From JAZKAR01 sp040389065 (GTDB lineage Bacteria; Pseudomonadota; Gammaproteobacteria; Burkholderiales; Casimicrobiaceae), in the NCBI GenBank assembly GCA_040389065.1, contig JAZKAR010000032.1:9470-73469 (forward strand): a DNA stretch of 64,000 nucleotides, in the 5' to 3' direction. This document shows positions 46,183 through 55,505 of this stretch, piece by piece. The translations under genes and the position numbers were made by a program. The notes under the pieces were generated by a model. The model was not told the origin of the DNA. It saw only the letters and a program-made list of their open reading frames with translations, and did not search any database. How positions within the stretch are numbered: the stretch's first letter is position 1; each line of letters starts with the position of its first letter.

Positions 46183-47598
46183 ATGCTAGAAGAGCAAATA
46201 TTTCCTGATGCCATATTTAAAGCATATGACATTCGGGGAATTGTAGGAAAAGAATGGAATGCGTCATGGAGTTTTCAAATTGGTCAGGCGTTTGGTACAT
46301 TAATGCGAGAAAAAGCATTAAACCACTGCGTAGTAGGAAGAGATGGTCGTTTAAGTTCAGAAGAGTTTAGTGATGCGCTGATAAAAGGTGTGCGTTCTAC
46401 AGGTATCAATGTGTATGACATAGGATTAGTAGCAACGCCAGCCGCCTATTTCGCAGAGTATGAGTTAAACGCTGATGGCGCGTTAATGGTAACCGCTAGC
46501 CATAACCCTGCTGAATATAATGGCATCAAAATGGTTTTACAGCATGTTGCATTCGCAGGTGATGCTATTCAAGAGCTTAAACAGCGTGTGAAGGAAAAGC
46601 ATTTTGCGTTAGCGGAAACGCTAGGAAACTATACGATAGTAGATATTTGTAAAGCCTACCAGCAGCGTGTTTTAAAGGGTATTGGCCATTTGCAGGCCAA
46701 GCGTATTGCGGTAGATTGCGGTAACGGAGCCATGTCGCAACATGCCGTAGCTGCACTTGAAGCGCTAGGCATGGAGGTTATTCCGCTTTATTGTGTATTA
46801 GATGGTCATTTTCCGCATCACGAGCCTGATCCATCTAAAGATGAAAATCTTGGCGACTTAAAAAAAATAGTATGCGAACAGCAATGTGATTTAGGTTTAG
46901 CTTTTGATGGCGATGGAGATCGCATGGTAGCGGTAACATCAGAGGGAAAAAGTGTTGCTTCTGACCATATGTTAATGTTTTTTATGGAATCTGTGCTGGC
47001 AGATTGCCCAGGGAGGCCTGTTGTTTACGATGTAAAAGGTAGCCGGGCGGTGCCGCACTGGATAAAACAATGTGGAGGTAAGCCCATTTTGGCTAAAACG
47101 GGGCATTCGTATATGAAAGCGGCTATGCGGCAATACGATGCTTGCCTAGGAGCAGAAATAAGCGGGCACTTTTTCTTTCAAGATCGCTGGTATGGTTTTG
47201 ATGATGGTTTATATGCCGCTGTACGATTACTTGAGCAGTTAAGTAAAAATAATAATCTAATAGAGCGCTTAAATGCATTTCCCAACATGGTGACTACCCC
47301 TGAAATAGATTGGCTTTTTCAGTCAGCGAATGAGGCACGGCAGACCATGGCGCTCATTGAGAAAGATGCGCACTTTCCTGAGGCTATTCATATTTACCGC
47401 TTAGATGGTTTACGAATTGAATATGCGCATGGTTTCGCGTTAATTCGTGCTTCAAATACCTCATCTCAAATTACCTTAAGGTTTGAAGGCGATACGCAAG
47501 AAGAGTTAGAAAAAATTCAGAAATATATGAGTAATGAGCTTTTGCGTGTGTGTGGTGAAACGTATCCAGCCAAACACATTAATCTAAGAGATAGATAG
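46183..47598 (+). CDS. phosphomannomutase/phosphoglucomutase
   Basis: A 471-residue alpha-D-phosphohexomutase (AlgC/ManB type) that interconverts 1- and 6-phosphates of mannose or glucose for surface polysaccharides. It has FKAYDIRG at the N-terminus, the phosphoserine loop TASHNPAEYNG (about residue 105), the metal loop FDGDGDR (about 243), the sugar loop AEISGHFFF (about 325), and the phosphate-binding RASNTSSQI at the C-terminus. GAGAGG precedes the start. It is divergent from the EAL gene. Confidence 0.96.
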   Translation: MLEEQIFPDAIFKAYDIRGIVGKEWNASWSFQIGQAFGTLMREKALNHCVVGRDGRLSSEEFSDALIKGVRSTGINVYDIGLVATPAAYFAEYELNADGALMVTASHNPAEYNGIKMVLQHVAFAGDAIQELKQRVKEKHFALAETLGNYTIVDICKAYQQRVLKGIGHLQAKRIAVDCGNGAMSQHAVAALEALGMEVIPLYCVLDGHFPHHEPDPSKDENLGDLKKIVCEQQCDLGLAFDGDGDRMVAVTSEGKSVASDHMLMFFMESVLADCPGRPVVYDVKGSRAVPHWIKQCGGKPILAKTGHSYMKAAMRQYDACLGAEISGHFFFQDRWYGFDDGLYAAVRLLEQLSKNNNLIERLNAFPNMVTTPEIDWLFQSANEARQTMALIEKDAHFPEAIHIYRLDGLRIEYAHGFALIRASNTSSQITLRFEGDTQEELEKIQKYMSNELLRVCGETYPAKHINLRDR

Positions 47599-47662
47599 AA
47601 GTTTTTTGAGTGTAAAAAAAATAAATTCCTTCTTCGGTGAAAAGAGAAGGAATGTTAAAGTT

Positions 47663-47793
47663 TAGAAGTTACGCAGTTGGCTCTCTCGGCGTGGGACGCC
47701 CCGTGTTATGCCAACTTGCCGTATTATATGTACTGTACGCGTTGTCATGCGGGGCATCCCATGCCTTGATAGTGCTCAACTGCGTAACTTCTA
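47663..47793 (+). repeat. TA-flanked palindromic element, copy G (long)
   Basis: A well-kept 131-bp copy between phosphomannomutase and exbD. It begins TAGAAGTTACGCAGTTGG and CTCTCGGCGTGGGACGCCCC, and ends AACTGCGTAACTTCTA. It has TA on both sides. Confidence 0.88.
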
Positions 47794-47845
47794 AAAGTTA
47801 TTGAGGAATTTTTTTAGAGCGTACATTTATATGAATAGATGAAGA

Positions 47846-48268
47846 CTATTTTTTCTTTTCAGGATCTGTCACAAACCCAATTTTAGTAAGCCCACCTGTT
47901 TGTGCTGCTGCCATAATTTGTGCGATTTTTTCATATTGAGTAGTACGTTCAGCGCGTAAATGTAATTCAGGTTGAGGGGTTTTCTGAGCTGCTTCCTGAA
48001 TACGGCTGGTTAACGCAGCTTCATCAATAATGGCATTATTCCAGTACATTTTTCCTTTCGCATCAATCGAAAGATTAATATTTTCAGGTTTAAGCTCATT
48101 GGCCTGATTAGTGGCTTTTGGCAGATCAATTTTTATACTATGATTAATCACAGGAATAGTGATAATAAAAATAATAAGTAACACCAACATCACATCAACA
48201 AGCGGCGTGGTATTAATCTCAGGATTAAAGTCGTCTTCATCGTTATCTGATATTGAACCCATTGCCAT
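47846..48268 (-). CDS. exbD: biopolymer transport protein ExbD
   Basis: A 140-residue inner-membrane protein of the TonB energy complex. It has an N-terminal short cytoplasmic part, one membrane helix (TPLVDVMLVLLIIFIITIPV, with the essential Asp in LVDVML at about residue 25) and a periplasmic domain. It starts 8 bases after exbB. ExbB and ExbD form the proton-driven motor that powers TonB. Confidence 0.96.
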   Translation of the reverse strand: MAMGSISDNDEDDFNPEINTTPLVDVMLVLLIIFIITIPVINHSIKIDLPKATNQANELKPENINLSIDAKGKMYWNNAIIDEAALTSRIQEAAQKTPQPELHLRAERTTQYEKIAQIMAAAQTGGLTKIGFVTDPEKKK

Positions 48269-48276
48269 GATTTACC

Positions 48277-49005
48277 TCAATCGTTTGTCTGGTCATCGTT
48301 TGTTGTTTCATTACCTCGACCACGTGTTTTTGAGCGTGTTCGTGAGCCAGTAACAAACAAAGCATGCAAATCAAATCCAAATTTATTCAGCTTGGCTGTA
48401 ATCGATTTATTTCCGCGAACTAAAGCGTTATAACCAAAGGTAGCAGGAATCGCTACAGCAAGCCCTAAGGCTGTCATGATTAAAGATTCACCCACTGGGC
48501 CTGCTACTTTATCGATACTGGTTTGACCCGCCAGGCCAATTGATACTAAGGCATGGTAAATCCCCCATACAGTACCAAATAACCCAACAAAAGGGGCAGT
48601 AGAACCAACAGAGGCTAATACAGCCATACCAGCTTGTAACTTACCTGCTGCCTCATCAATCGATTGGCGCAGTGAAAGCGTAATCCAATCGCTTACTGAA
48701 AGCTGATTATGCAGGTGGCCTTTATGTGCATTATGGTGCTCCATTGCTTGAATGCCTGCATGCGCAACATCTGCAAAAGGATTATTAGTGCCTAGCGAGG
48801 CAATGCCTTGTTTAATATGAGAAGCATCCCAAAAACTATGCCCGGCTGCATGCGCCGCTTTCTGATAGCTTAAAATTTGCATCGCTTTTCTAATAATGAC
48901 ATACCAAGAGGCTATTGACATTAACACGAGTAAAACAGCAACAGATTTCGTTACGAGGTCACCTTGAGTCCAAATACTTTCAAGACCGTAGGGATTTTCT
49001 TGCAT
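48277..49005 (-). CDS. exbB: biopolymer transport protein ExbB
   Basis: A 242-residue MotA/TolQ/ExbB-family proton channel subunit with three membrane helices (about residues 18-38, 130-152 and 170-192). It has the conserved block LASVGSTAPFVGLFGTVWGI in helix two and LIMTALGLAVAIPATFGYNA in helix three. The C-terminus is basic and polar (GSRTRSKTRGRG). It lies between tonB (14 bases) and exbD (8 bases) in one operon. Confidence 0.96.
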   Translation of the reverse strand: MQENPYGLESIWTQGDLVTKSVAVLLVLMSIASWYVIIRKAMQILSYQKAAHAAGHSFWDASHIKQGIASLGTNNPFADVAHAGIQAMEHHNAHKGHLHNQLSVSDWITLSLRQSIDEAAGKLQAGMAVLASVGSTAPFVGLFGTVWGIYHALVSIGLAGQTSIDKVAGPVGESLIMTALGLAVAIPATFGYNALVRGNKSITAKLNKFGFDLHALFVTGSRTRSKTRGRGNETTNDDQTND

Positions 49006-49019
49006 AAATATTGATCCTT

Positions 49020-49826
49020 CTATTCGTCAGAGGGAGGAGTAAAGGTAAAGGGGATAATTGCCCGAATTGGAATAGGCTTGCCATTTTCCATATAAGGTTT
49101 ATATAACATTTTTAATGCTGCTTTACGCGCTTCATCATCTAAACGGGTAAAGCCTGAAGATTTTAATATCTCAGCTTTTTCGGGTTGGCCTGATTGATTA
49201 ATCAGTACCCGGATAGTAGCGGTGCCTGTTTCTTGCAATCTCTGAGATACAGGAGGATAAAATGGCTCTACTTTATGAATATACCCAACTCCTGATGTTA
49301 TCACCTTAGGCTGCGCAGGAGGCGTAGGCTCGCCATCTTCAACCGAAGCATCATGATGAGATGTGGTTTTTTCAGCATTTGTTACATTGCTAGCCTGGGG
49401 AGGCGCAGCAGAGGGCGCTGCAATAGCGGTTTCTGAAGACGTTGTGGGAATAGGTGGCGTTATAACTGGTGCAGGCGCATGGCTAATGTTAGGCATTTGC
49501 GCTATAGGCTTAGGCGCAACTGGCTTAGGTGGAGAAATCGTTTTAGTTGGATGAGCAACTGGAGTTTTTTTATGGGGTATGGCGCGAGGCTGAGGCTGTT
49601 TTTCAGTAATGGGAACCGTCGCTATCGTGGGGCTTGGGCTAATAAGCGAAACAAAAATCTCTTTAGGTTGAGGTTTCTCAGGCGTGTGAATGACTAAAGC
49701 CGTTCTTAGTACATAAAAAAGCCCTAGATGCAGAAGAATAACAGCACCTAAAGAAAGTTGGCTCGAAAACCCAGTGCGTGTGATTTCAGGAGATTGAAAG
49801 TTTTGGTAGGTAAAAGTAGTTTCCAT
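49020..49826 (-). CDS. tonB: energy transducer TonB
   Basis: A 268-residue TonB. It has one N-terminal membrane helix (about residues 25-48, LSLGAVILLHLGLFYVL), a long Pro/Ala-rich periplasm-spanning stretch (about 50-175), and the C-terminal TonB domain (about 180-265, PFYPPVSQRLQETGTATIRV, then GQPEKAEILKSSGFTRLDD). It delivers energy to outer-membrane siderophore or haem receptors. The receptors are not in the window. It is first of tonB-exbB-exbD, divergent from feoAB across two Fur-box-like sites. Confidence 0.95.
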   Translation of the reverse strand: METTFTYQNFQSPEITRTGFSSQLSLGAVILLHLGLFYVLRTALVIHTPEKPQPKEIFVSLISPSPTIATVPITEKQPQPRAIPHKKTPVAHPTKTISPPKPVAPKPIAQMPNISHAPAPVITPPIPTTSSETAIAAPSAAPPQASNVTNAEKTTSHHDASVEDGEPTPPAQPKVITSGVGYIHKVEPFYPPVSQRLQETGTATIRVLINQSGQPEKAEILKSSGFTRLDDEARKAALKMLYKPYMENGKPIPIRAIIPFTFTPPSDE

Positions 49827-50150
49827 TAGCCCATCTTTTCTTTACGGCAATTGATTCACTAGTCTTACATGAACAATAAATTTTTATTCTTAGTGCATGT
49901 TAGTAATAAGATATTCATAAGATGCACTAGATAAATAATTATAGCGGCATATTTTTTACGGAGCATGTAGCTATAACTTCAACTCTGTAATGTTTTTTGT
50001 AAGCGTGTATTCAATTGCATGTTTAATAAATGGTATCAACCTTCATGAGTAAATTGATTCAGCATAAAAGTAGCTATTCAATTACTTTTTTGCTTCTTTT
50101 TCCGGTTAAATCATGAATGTTTTAGTACTATTTGCGTATCGTATCACAAA
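49827..50150. other. tonB leader region
   Basis: About 320 bases upstream of tonB with no gene. The tonB promoter should be here, near the Fur-box-like site that follows. No clear -35/-10 pair could be fixed. Confidence 0.35.
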
Positions 50151-50165
50151 TAAGAATCATTATCA
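50151..50165. promoter_or_regulatory. Fur-box-like site 1
   Basis: TAAGAATCATTATCA matches the inverted-repeat Fur core TGATAATNATTATCA at 12 of 14 informative bases. It lies between the divergent tonB and feoA genes, both iron-uptake genes expected to be iron-repressed. Confidence 0.7.
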
Positions 50166-50308
50166 ATTATCGGATTTTTATGTTATTATTTTTATATAAG
50201 TTACTGCATAGTATGGGTTTTTTATTTTTTTAGGCTTTTCTTTGCTAAGATTAAACTCCCTTTATTTCGATGGCAAACAACATTTCATAGCCATAATCTT
50301 CTTGTTAT

Positions 50309-50323
50309 TAAGAATCATTTGCA
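50309..50323. promoter_or_regulatory. Fur-box-like site 2
   Basis: TAAGAATCATTTGCA matches the same Fur core at 10 of 14 bases and lies about 75 bases upstream of feoA, a position suited to repressing feoAB. Confidence 0.55.
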
Positions 50324-50398
50324 ATATGATGAATTCCCTCTATATTCATAGAGGAAAATGATAGGGTTATCATAAGATTAAGTTGTATGAGGAACATC

Positions 50399-50695
50399 AT
50401 GATGCATGAGAAAAAAACATCACAGCAATCAGTACCTAACGCTTCTCATCTAGGATTATTAAAAAAAGGTGAGTATGGAATTATCACCAGAGTTCATGAT
50501 TCTTCTTCTATTGCAGGTGCATCAGCCATACAGCTTCGTTTATTAGAGTTAGGATTTATTAAAGGTGAATCGGTGCGGATACTGGCAGAGTCATTTCCTA
50601 CAGGTGATCCTATTGCTGTAAGAGTGGGTAGTTCAACATTTGCATTGCGTCGGCATGAAGCTTCAATGGTTGAAGTAGCGTTGATGAATGCATAA
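50399..50695 (+). CDS. feoA: ferrous iron transport protein A
   Basis: A 98-residue FeoA with an SH3-like fold (from about residue 20: LKKGEYGIITRV, LRLLELGFIKGESVRIL, GDPIAVRVGSSTFALRRHEA). It is a cytoplasmic partner of FeoB. The start at 50399 or 50402 is favoured, as GAGG lies just upstream; an in-frame ATG at 50387 lacks a binding site. feoB begins 2 bases after its stop. Confidence 0.93.
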   Translation: MMHEKKTSQQSVPNASHLGLLKKGEYGIITRVHDSSSIAGASAIQLRLLELGFIKGESVRILAESFPTGDPIAVRVGSSTFALRRHEASMVEVALMNA

Positions 50696-50697
50696 AT

Positions 50698-52611
50698 ATG
50701 GTAAACGCTTCTACTGTTTTCTCAAATGTACAACAACGTGTGTTACATATCGCGCTGGTAGGAAACCCAAATTGTGGAAAAACAGCCTTATTTAATCGGT
50801 TAACAGGCGCGAAACAAAAAGTAGCGAATTATGCTGGGGTAACGGTTGAGCGTAAAGAAGGCCAGTTTAGTGGGCCTTCAGGGCAAGTTTATAATGTTAT
50901 TGATTTGCCAGGCACCTATAGTTTAAATGCAATAACGCCTGATGAAAGCGTTACACGTGATGTCTTATTAGGCACATTAGAGGGAGAGCAGATTCCCGAT
51001 GTATTGGTGCTAGTTGTAGATGCAACTAATTTAATGTTGAATTTACGTTTAGTGCTAGAGGTTAAGCGTTTAAACATTCCTATGTTGTGCGTTGTGAATA
51101 TGATTGATATTGCACGACAACGCGGTTTGGAAATTAATTTTTCTCAATTGCAGCAAGAGTTAGGTATACCTGTGGTTGAGGCAGTGGCTATTCAAGCTGC
51201 TGGTGCTAATGCATTCATTGAACGGTTAGAAGTATTGGCTTCTGAGCTGCCAATACAAGAAGCGAGCAAAGCGCTTACTGAATGGAAAAGTGATACACCA
51301 GAAGCATTAGAAAGCACCCAGCAACAAGTACGAAAAATTCTTCAAAAAGTCATTCAGCAGCCTGGCGAAGTGCATAAGCTGAGTGACACTATAGATAGCG
51401 TAGTTTTACACCCAATATTGGGATATGTTTTATTGGCAGTGATTTTATTTCTCGTTTTTCAGGCTGTGTTTAGCTGGTCAGAAGCGCCCAAAGAGATGAT
51501 TGAGGCAGGGTTTAAAGCATTAAGTGTTGCAATTCAACATACAATGCCCGACGGTATTTTGCGTAGTTTATTAATTGATGGAATTATCGCTGGTGTGGGC
51601 AGTGTGATTGTTTTTTTACCGCAAATTCTTATCTTATTTTTCTTTATTCTGGTACTAGAAAATTCTGGCTATTTGCCCAGAGCCGCTTTTTTATTAGATC
51701 GTCTTATGGGGGTAGTGGGGTTATCAGGCCGGGCTTTTATTCCTCTGCTTTCAAGTTTTGCCTGCGCTATACCTGGCATTATGGCAACACGCACAATTCA
51801 AAATCCGCGCGATCGTTTTATCACCATTATGATCGCCCCGTTAATGACGTGTTCTGCACGCTTACCTGTGTATGCATTAATGATTGGGGCATTTATACCT
51901 AATCAGCAGATAGGGTTTTTTAATTTGCAGGGGCTTGTGCTGTTCGGTTTGTATATGGCAGGTATTGTTTCAGCCATGCTTGTGGCGTATATCCTTAAAT
52001 ACGCGCTAGGGAACAAAGAATATCAACCACTCATGCTTGAGTTACCTCAATATCATTTGCCCCATTTACGAAGTTTGGCTTTAGGTCTCTGGGAGCGCGC
52101 CAGTATATTTGTAACGCGTGTAGGTACAACTATTTTAGCGATTATGATTATCTTATGGTTCTTATCTACCTTCCCCAGCCCTCCTGAACATGCGACAGGG
52201 GCCGCTATTCATTATAGCTTTGCGGGAAAATTAGGGCATTTGCTTGAGTTCCTTTTTAAACCTATTGGCTTTAACTGGCAGATTTCAATTGCATTAATAC
52301 CTGGTATGGCAGCGCGTGAAGTTGCGGTAGGGGCATTAGCAACCGTGTATGCATTGTCAGAATCAGGCGATCAGCTTAACACTACCTTAAGTTCAGTGAT
52401 TGCTTCTACGTGGGGTTTGCCAACGGGGCTTTCTTTATTGGCATGGTATATTTTTGCCCCTCAATGTATTTCAACATTGCTAACAGTAAAACAAGAAACA
52501 AATTCTTGGAAAGCGCCAATAGGAATGGCATTTTATATGTTCGCGCTTGCCTATCTAGCCTCATGGGCTGTTTATAGAATAAGTAGTTTGATGTTATTGG
52601 GAGGTCGTTAA
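50698..52611 (+). CDS. feoB: ferrous iron transporter FeoB
   Basis: A 637-residue Fe(II) transporter. The N-terminal G-protein domain has GNPNCGKTALFNRL (G1), NYAGVTVERKEG (G2), DLPGTYSL (G3) and VVNMIDIA (G4, Asn-x-x-Asp form). A GDP-dissociation-inhibitor helical region (about 185-235) follows, then about nine membrane helices with the conserved LSSFACAIPGIMATR (a Cys in a gate motif, about residue 355). It is shorter than E. coli FeoB (773) but typical of many bacteria. It forms an operon with feoA upstream and the cysteine-rich gene downstream (1-base overlap). Confidence 0.97.
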   Translation: MVNASTVFSNVQQRVLHIALVGNPNCGKTALFNRLTGAKQKVANYAGVTVERKEGQFSGPSGQVYNVIDLPGTYSLNAITPDESVTRDVLLGTLEGEQIPDVLVLVVDATNLMLNLRLVLEVKRLNIPMLCVVNMIDIARQRGLEINFSQLQQELGIPVVEAVAIQAAGANAFIERLEVLASELPIQEASKALTEWKSDTPEALESTQQQVRKILQKVIQQPGEVHKLSDTIDSVVLHPILGYVLLAVILFLVFQAVFSWSEAPKEMIEAGFKALSVAIQHTMPDGILRSLLIDGIIAGVGSVIVFLPQILILFFFILVLENSGYLPRAAFLLDRLMGVVGLSGRAFIPLLSSFACAIPGIMATRTIQNPRDRFITIMIAPLMTCSARLPVYALMIGAFIPNQQIGFFNLQGLVLFGLYMAGIVSAMLVAYILKYALGNKEYQPLMLELPQYHLPHLRSLALGLWERASIFVTRVGTTILAIMIILWFLSTFPSPPEHATGAAIHYSFAGKLGHLLEFLFKPIGFNWQISIALIPGMAAREVAVGALATVYALSESGDQLNTTLSSVIASTWGLPTGLSLLAWYIFAPQCISTLLTVKQETNSWKAPIGMAFYMFALAYLASWAVYRISSLMLLGGR

Positions 52612-52910
52612 TGCAGGAATTATGTGTCGCACTAATAGTTTCATATGCGCTATGGACTGTGTTTAGACGCTACGCGCCTAATCAGTTTCTTTATATGTTG
52701 TACCAGTGGGGTTTTCTTAGTGCTAAGGCTATAGGCATGCTGCGCCTGGCAAATGTACTTGAAGAAAAATCACGCGCTTTTTTAGTATCAGCAGGAGGAT
52801 GCAAGAGTGGTTGCTCTTCATGTAAAGGGTGTGGAACAAAATCACAATCTACTCAACCTAACCATTCTTCGGCGAAAAAAATGATGTTTATGAAAGAAAT
52901 ACAAAGTTAA
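52611..52910 (+). CDS. FeoB-associated Cys-rich membrane protein
   Basis: A 99-residue protein whose ATG overlaps the feoB stop by one base. An N-terminal hydrophobic segment (about residues 3-20, LCVALIVSYALWTVF) is followed by a Cys cluster GGCKSGCSSCKGCG (about 62-75) and a polar tail. It corresponds to the small proteins that replace FeoC downstream of feoB in many Betaproteobacteria. Five cysteines in 12 residues suggest an Fe-S cluster or Fe(II)-binding role beside FeoB; that is inference. Confidence 0.85.
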   Translation: MQELCVALIVSYALWTVFRRYAPNQFLYMLYQWGFLSAKAIGMLRLANVLEEKSRAFLVSAGGCKSGCSSCKGCGTKSQSTQPNHSSAKKMMFMKEIQS

Positions 52911-52959
52911 GTTTCGGTAGTGATATCACTGCCTGATAAAGAATTAATTTTGTATAAGT

Positions 52960-53874
52960 TTACTTCCCTAAAAGTCTTTTTACGCCACTGACAATTGCTA
53001 GAATAATTGCACCCGCTAATAATCCTCCTAAAGCTTCTAAAAGGAGCGGGGTAATAGCTGCCATTGCATGCCCAATTACAGCAAGATGCATAACACTTTG
53101 CTGCGCATGATGAATAACATCATGTGCACCTGGTGTTCCATGCATAAGAATACTGCCTCCTACTGTAAACATTGCAGCTGTGCCTGCAATTGAAAGCGTT
53201 TTCATTAGGTAAGGGGCAGAATGTAAAAGGGTATAACCTAACGTGCGCTGTAAAGAGTTATTTTTTTTACTTAAGTAAAGTCCTGCATCGTCTAATTTTA
53301 CAATGCCTGCGACAAGCCCATAAACACCTATGGTCATAAGAATAGAGATTAAAGTAAGTACACCTACTTGCTCAGTAAATGTACCCGTTGCAATGGTTCC
53401 TAATGAAATCACAACAATTTCAGCTGAAAGAATAAAATCGGTTCTTACTGCACCTTGAATTTTTTCTTTCTCAAAAGCATTAATATCTTTAGGCATTGAT
53501 TTAAGACGAATACAGGCTTCTTCTGGGGTACTTGAAGGATGCAAGAAAGAATGCGCGATTTTTTCAAAGCCTTCATAGCATAAAAAAGCACCCCCGAACA
53601 TAAGTAGCGGAGTAATAGCACTAGGCATAAAAGAACTAATCAACAATGCACTAGGCACAAGAATAGCTTTGTTTCGAAATGATCCTTTAGCGACAGCCCA
53701 TACAATAGGAAGCTCACGCTCAGCTTTCACACCAGATACTTGTTGAGCATTAAGGGCTAAGTCATCCCCTAGCACTCCTGCTGTTTTCTTAGCTGCTATT
53801 TTACTCATGACTGAAATATCATCCAGTAGCGTAGCAATATCATCAAGTAACGCTAAAAGACTGGTTCCTGCCAT
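52960..53874 (-). CDS. DUF808 (YedI-like) membrane protein
   Basis: A 304-residue polytopic inner-membrane protein of the DUF808 family (E. coli YedI). It starts MAGTSLLALLDDIATLLDD, then has DLALNAQQVSG and about six hydrophobic helices. The start has GGAG 8 bases upstream. The function is unknown in all bacteria. It is a single gene, convergent with the feo operon. Confidence 0.9.
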   Translation of the reverse strand: MAGTSLLALLDDIATLLDDISVMSKIAAKKTAGVLGDDLALNAQQVSGVKAERELPIVWAVAKGSFRNKAILVPSALLISSFMPSAITPLLMFGGAFLCYEGFEKIAHSFLHPSSTPEEACIRLKSMPKDINAFEKEKIQGAVRTDFILSAEIVVISLGTIATGTFTEQVGVLTLISILMTIGVYGLVAGIVKLDDAGLYLSKKNNSLQRTLGYTLLHSAPYLMKTLSIAGTAAMFTVGGSILMHGTPGAHDVIHHAQQSVMHLAVIGHAMAAITPLLLEALGGLLAGAIILAIVSGVKRLLGK

Positions 53875-54090
53875 GAGATTGGCTCCAATAAAAGGTGAAA
53901 AGGTTATATTGATTATAAGTAATAAGAGATAGATTGGTATCTTGTTATTCAGCTCAGGGTAAGTCGCTCAGACACAACCTAGTTATTCTGGAATTTATCT
54001 TACATTATGATTTAATTGCTTAGACTATATCTTTAATAGATTCGAGTACAAAGTATCTTAGCTTAAGAAAACTATAAATCTTTACACTTT

Positions 54091-54191
54091 TAGAGGTTAC
54101 GCAGTTGAATTTTCTTGGCGTGTAGGCAATTTGCAGTACTCCTGGTGCCTGCATTGCTATGTTTTGATAGAGTTCAACTGCGCAACGTCTA
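54091..54191 (+). repeat. TA-flanked palindromic element, copy H
   Basis: A 101-bp short copy: TAGAGGTTACGCAGTTG at the left, GGCAATTTGCAGTA inside, CAACTGCGCAACGTCTA at the right, with TA on both sides. Copy I follows after 13 bases. Confidence 0.85.
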
Positions 54192-54204
54192 AAAATATAA
54201 AGAT

Positions 54205-54308
54205 TAGAAGTTACGCAGTTGGGTTCTATCAAGGCCTAGCAACACAGACAGTACAAGCAGTACGACAAGTTGCTATAACGACGAGAGAACCCAACTGCGT
54301 AACTTCTA
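54205..54308 (-). repeat. TA-flanked palindromic element, copy I (reverse)
   Basis: A 104-bp copy in opposite orientation to copy H: TAGAAGTTACGCAGTTGG, then CTATCAAGGCCTAGCAAC, and at the right GCTATAACGACGAGAGAACC with end CTGCGTAACTTCTA. Copies H and I form a head-to-head pair. Confidence 0.87.
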
Positions 54309-54598
54309 AAGATATGTTTAAATTTAAGAGGCCTCAATTTACTATAACAATACTAGCAGTTTGTTTGATGCCTTTATTTCATTAAGATATAAGGGCTTAA
54401 TCTTATTTTTCATAAGCTAAAACTCTTTCTAAGTAAATAGTATAGAGTAGTAGGAACGTAAAACTATACGTTGTACTAATTGCCTAAATTAAATGTGCTT
54501 ATTCATGCGTATCTTGTGCTAATTGATGAGGTCAAGACACGCCCCTGATTTAAACAATTTGATATGGAAAATGATATGGATCATTGGGGGAGATAAGA

Positions 54599-55504
54599 TT
54601 GAGCACAAACTCAGAGTCAACACGGAAAGTAATCATTTTACAGCTTGTTGTAGCTATTATTTGGGGAGCAACATGGGTTGCTGGGCGTGTTGCCTCAGCC
54701 GAGGCTCCTGCTTTAGTGGTGGCAGGCTGGCGTGTAGCTCTGGCTATGCTTACATTGGGTATTTTAGTCTGGAAAAAGGAAGGAAAGATCCCTTTATTAC
54801 CTTCTCCGATGATTCCTACCATTTTTTTAATGGGGCTATTGGGCGTGTTTGCTTATGCTGTATGTTTTTTTTATGGGTTAAAGCATATTCCGGCGGGGCA
54901 AGGCGCTCTGGTAGTTGCTTTAAATCCGGTGATAGTAGCCTTAGCTTCCTGCGTATTTATGGGCGAAAGACTAAACCGGAAAAAAATATTAGGAATTTTC
55001 ATTGCGTTAATAGGCAGTTTAATTGTTTTAGGCAAAGGAGACCCTATTAGCGTATTAGAGGGGCATGTATCGCTTGGGCAAGCTCTTATTTTAGGGTGTG
55101 TTGTATTGTGGACAATCTATACATTACTCGGTCGCCACGCTAGCAGCAGTGTTTCATCGTTAGTCATGACATTTTATGCCACGGTAGTAGGGGGCATACT
55201 ATTGATAGGGCTGGGGCTTATAGAGGGTTCATTGAGAATATTTCCTGCTTTTTCGTATGCAGGATGGTTTGCTATGTTCTTTCTGGGCGTTTTGGGCAGT
55301 GCGTTGGCTTACGTTTGGTATGCTCAAGGCTTAAAAGTATTAGGTGCAACACGTACTGCGATTTTTATTAACCTAGTACCAGTCAGTGCTGTGATTTTAA
55401 GCGCAGTCATTTTAAAGGAATCGATTGATCCTATGACGCTGGTAGGGGGCGTATTAATTATATCGGGCGTAGCACTTACCAATCATATAAGGAGGGGCAT
55501 TTAG
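54599..55504 (+). CDS. EamA/DMT-family transporter
   Basis: A 301-residue transporter of the drug/metabolite family with ten predicted membrane helices in two EamA halves (AIIWGATWVAGRVAS at the start, FYATVVGGILLIGLGL in the second half). The start is a TTG at 54599, with GGGGGAG 7 bases upstream; a TTG at 54584 would lack a site. The substrate is unknown. Its stop is 1 base before uvrB, so the two are likely co-transcribed. Confidence 0.9.
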   Translation: MSTNSESTRKVIILQLVVAIIWGATWVAGRVASAEAPALVVAGWRVALAMLTLGILVWKKEGKIPLLPSPMIPTIFLMGLLGVFAYAVCFFYGLKHIPAGQGALVVALNPVIVALASCVFMGERLNRKKILGIFIALIGSLIVLGKGDPISVLEGHVSLGQALILGCVVLWTIYTLLGRHASSSVSSLVMTFYATVVGGILLIGLGLIEGSLRIFPAFSYAGWFAMFFLGVLGSALAYVWYAQGLKVLGATRTAIFINLVPVSAVILSAVILKESIDPMTLVGGVLIISGVALTNHIRRGI

Positions 55505-55505
55505 T

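Noticed and set aside
54131..54385. Reading frames across the palindromic elements (also 18612-18881 and 60179-60448)
   Set aside because: They run through the hairpin elements on either strand, show no domain and vary with element length, so they are chance frames.
54523..55050. A 175-residue Cys/Gly/Ser-rich frame overlapping the EamA gene
   Set aside because: It is a frame shadow of the transporter with biased composition and no domain.
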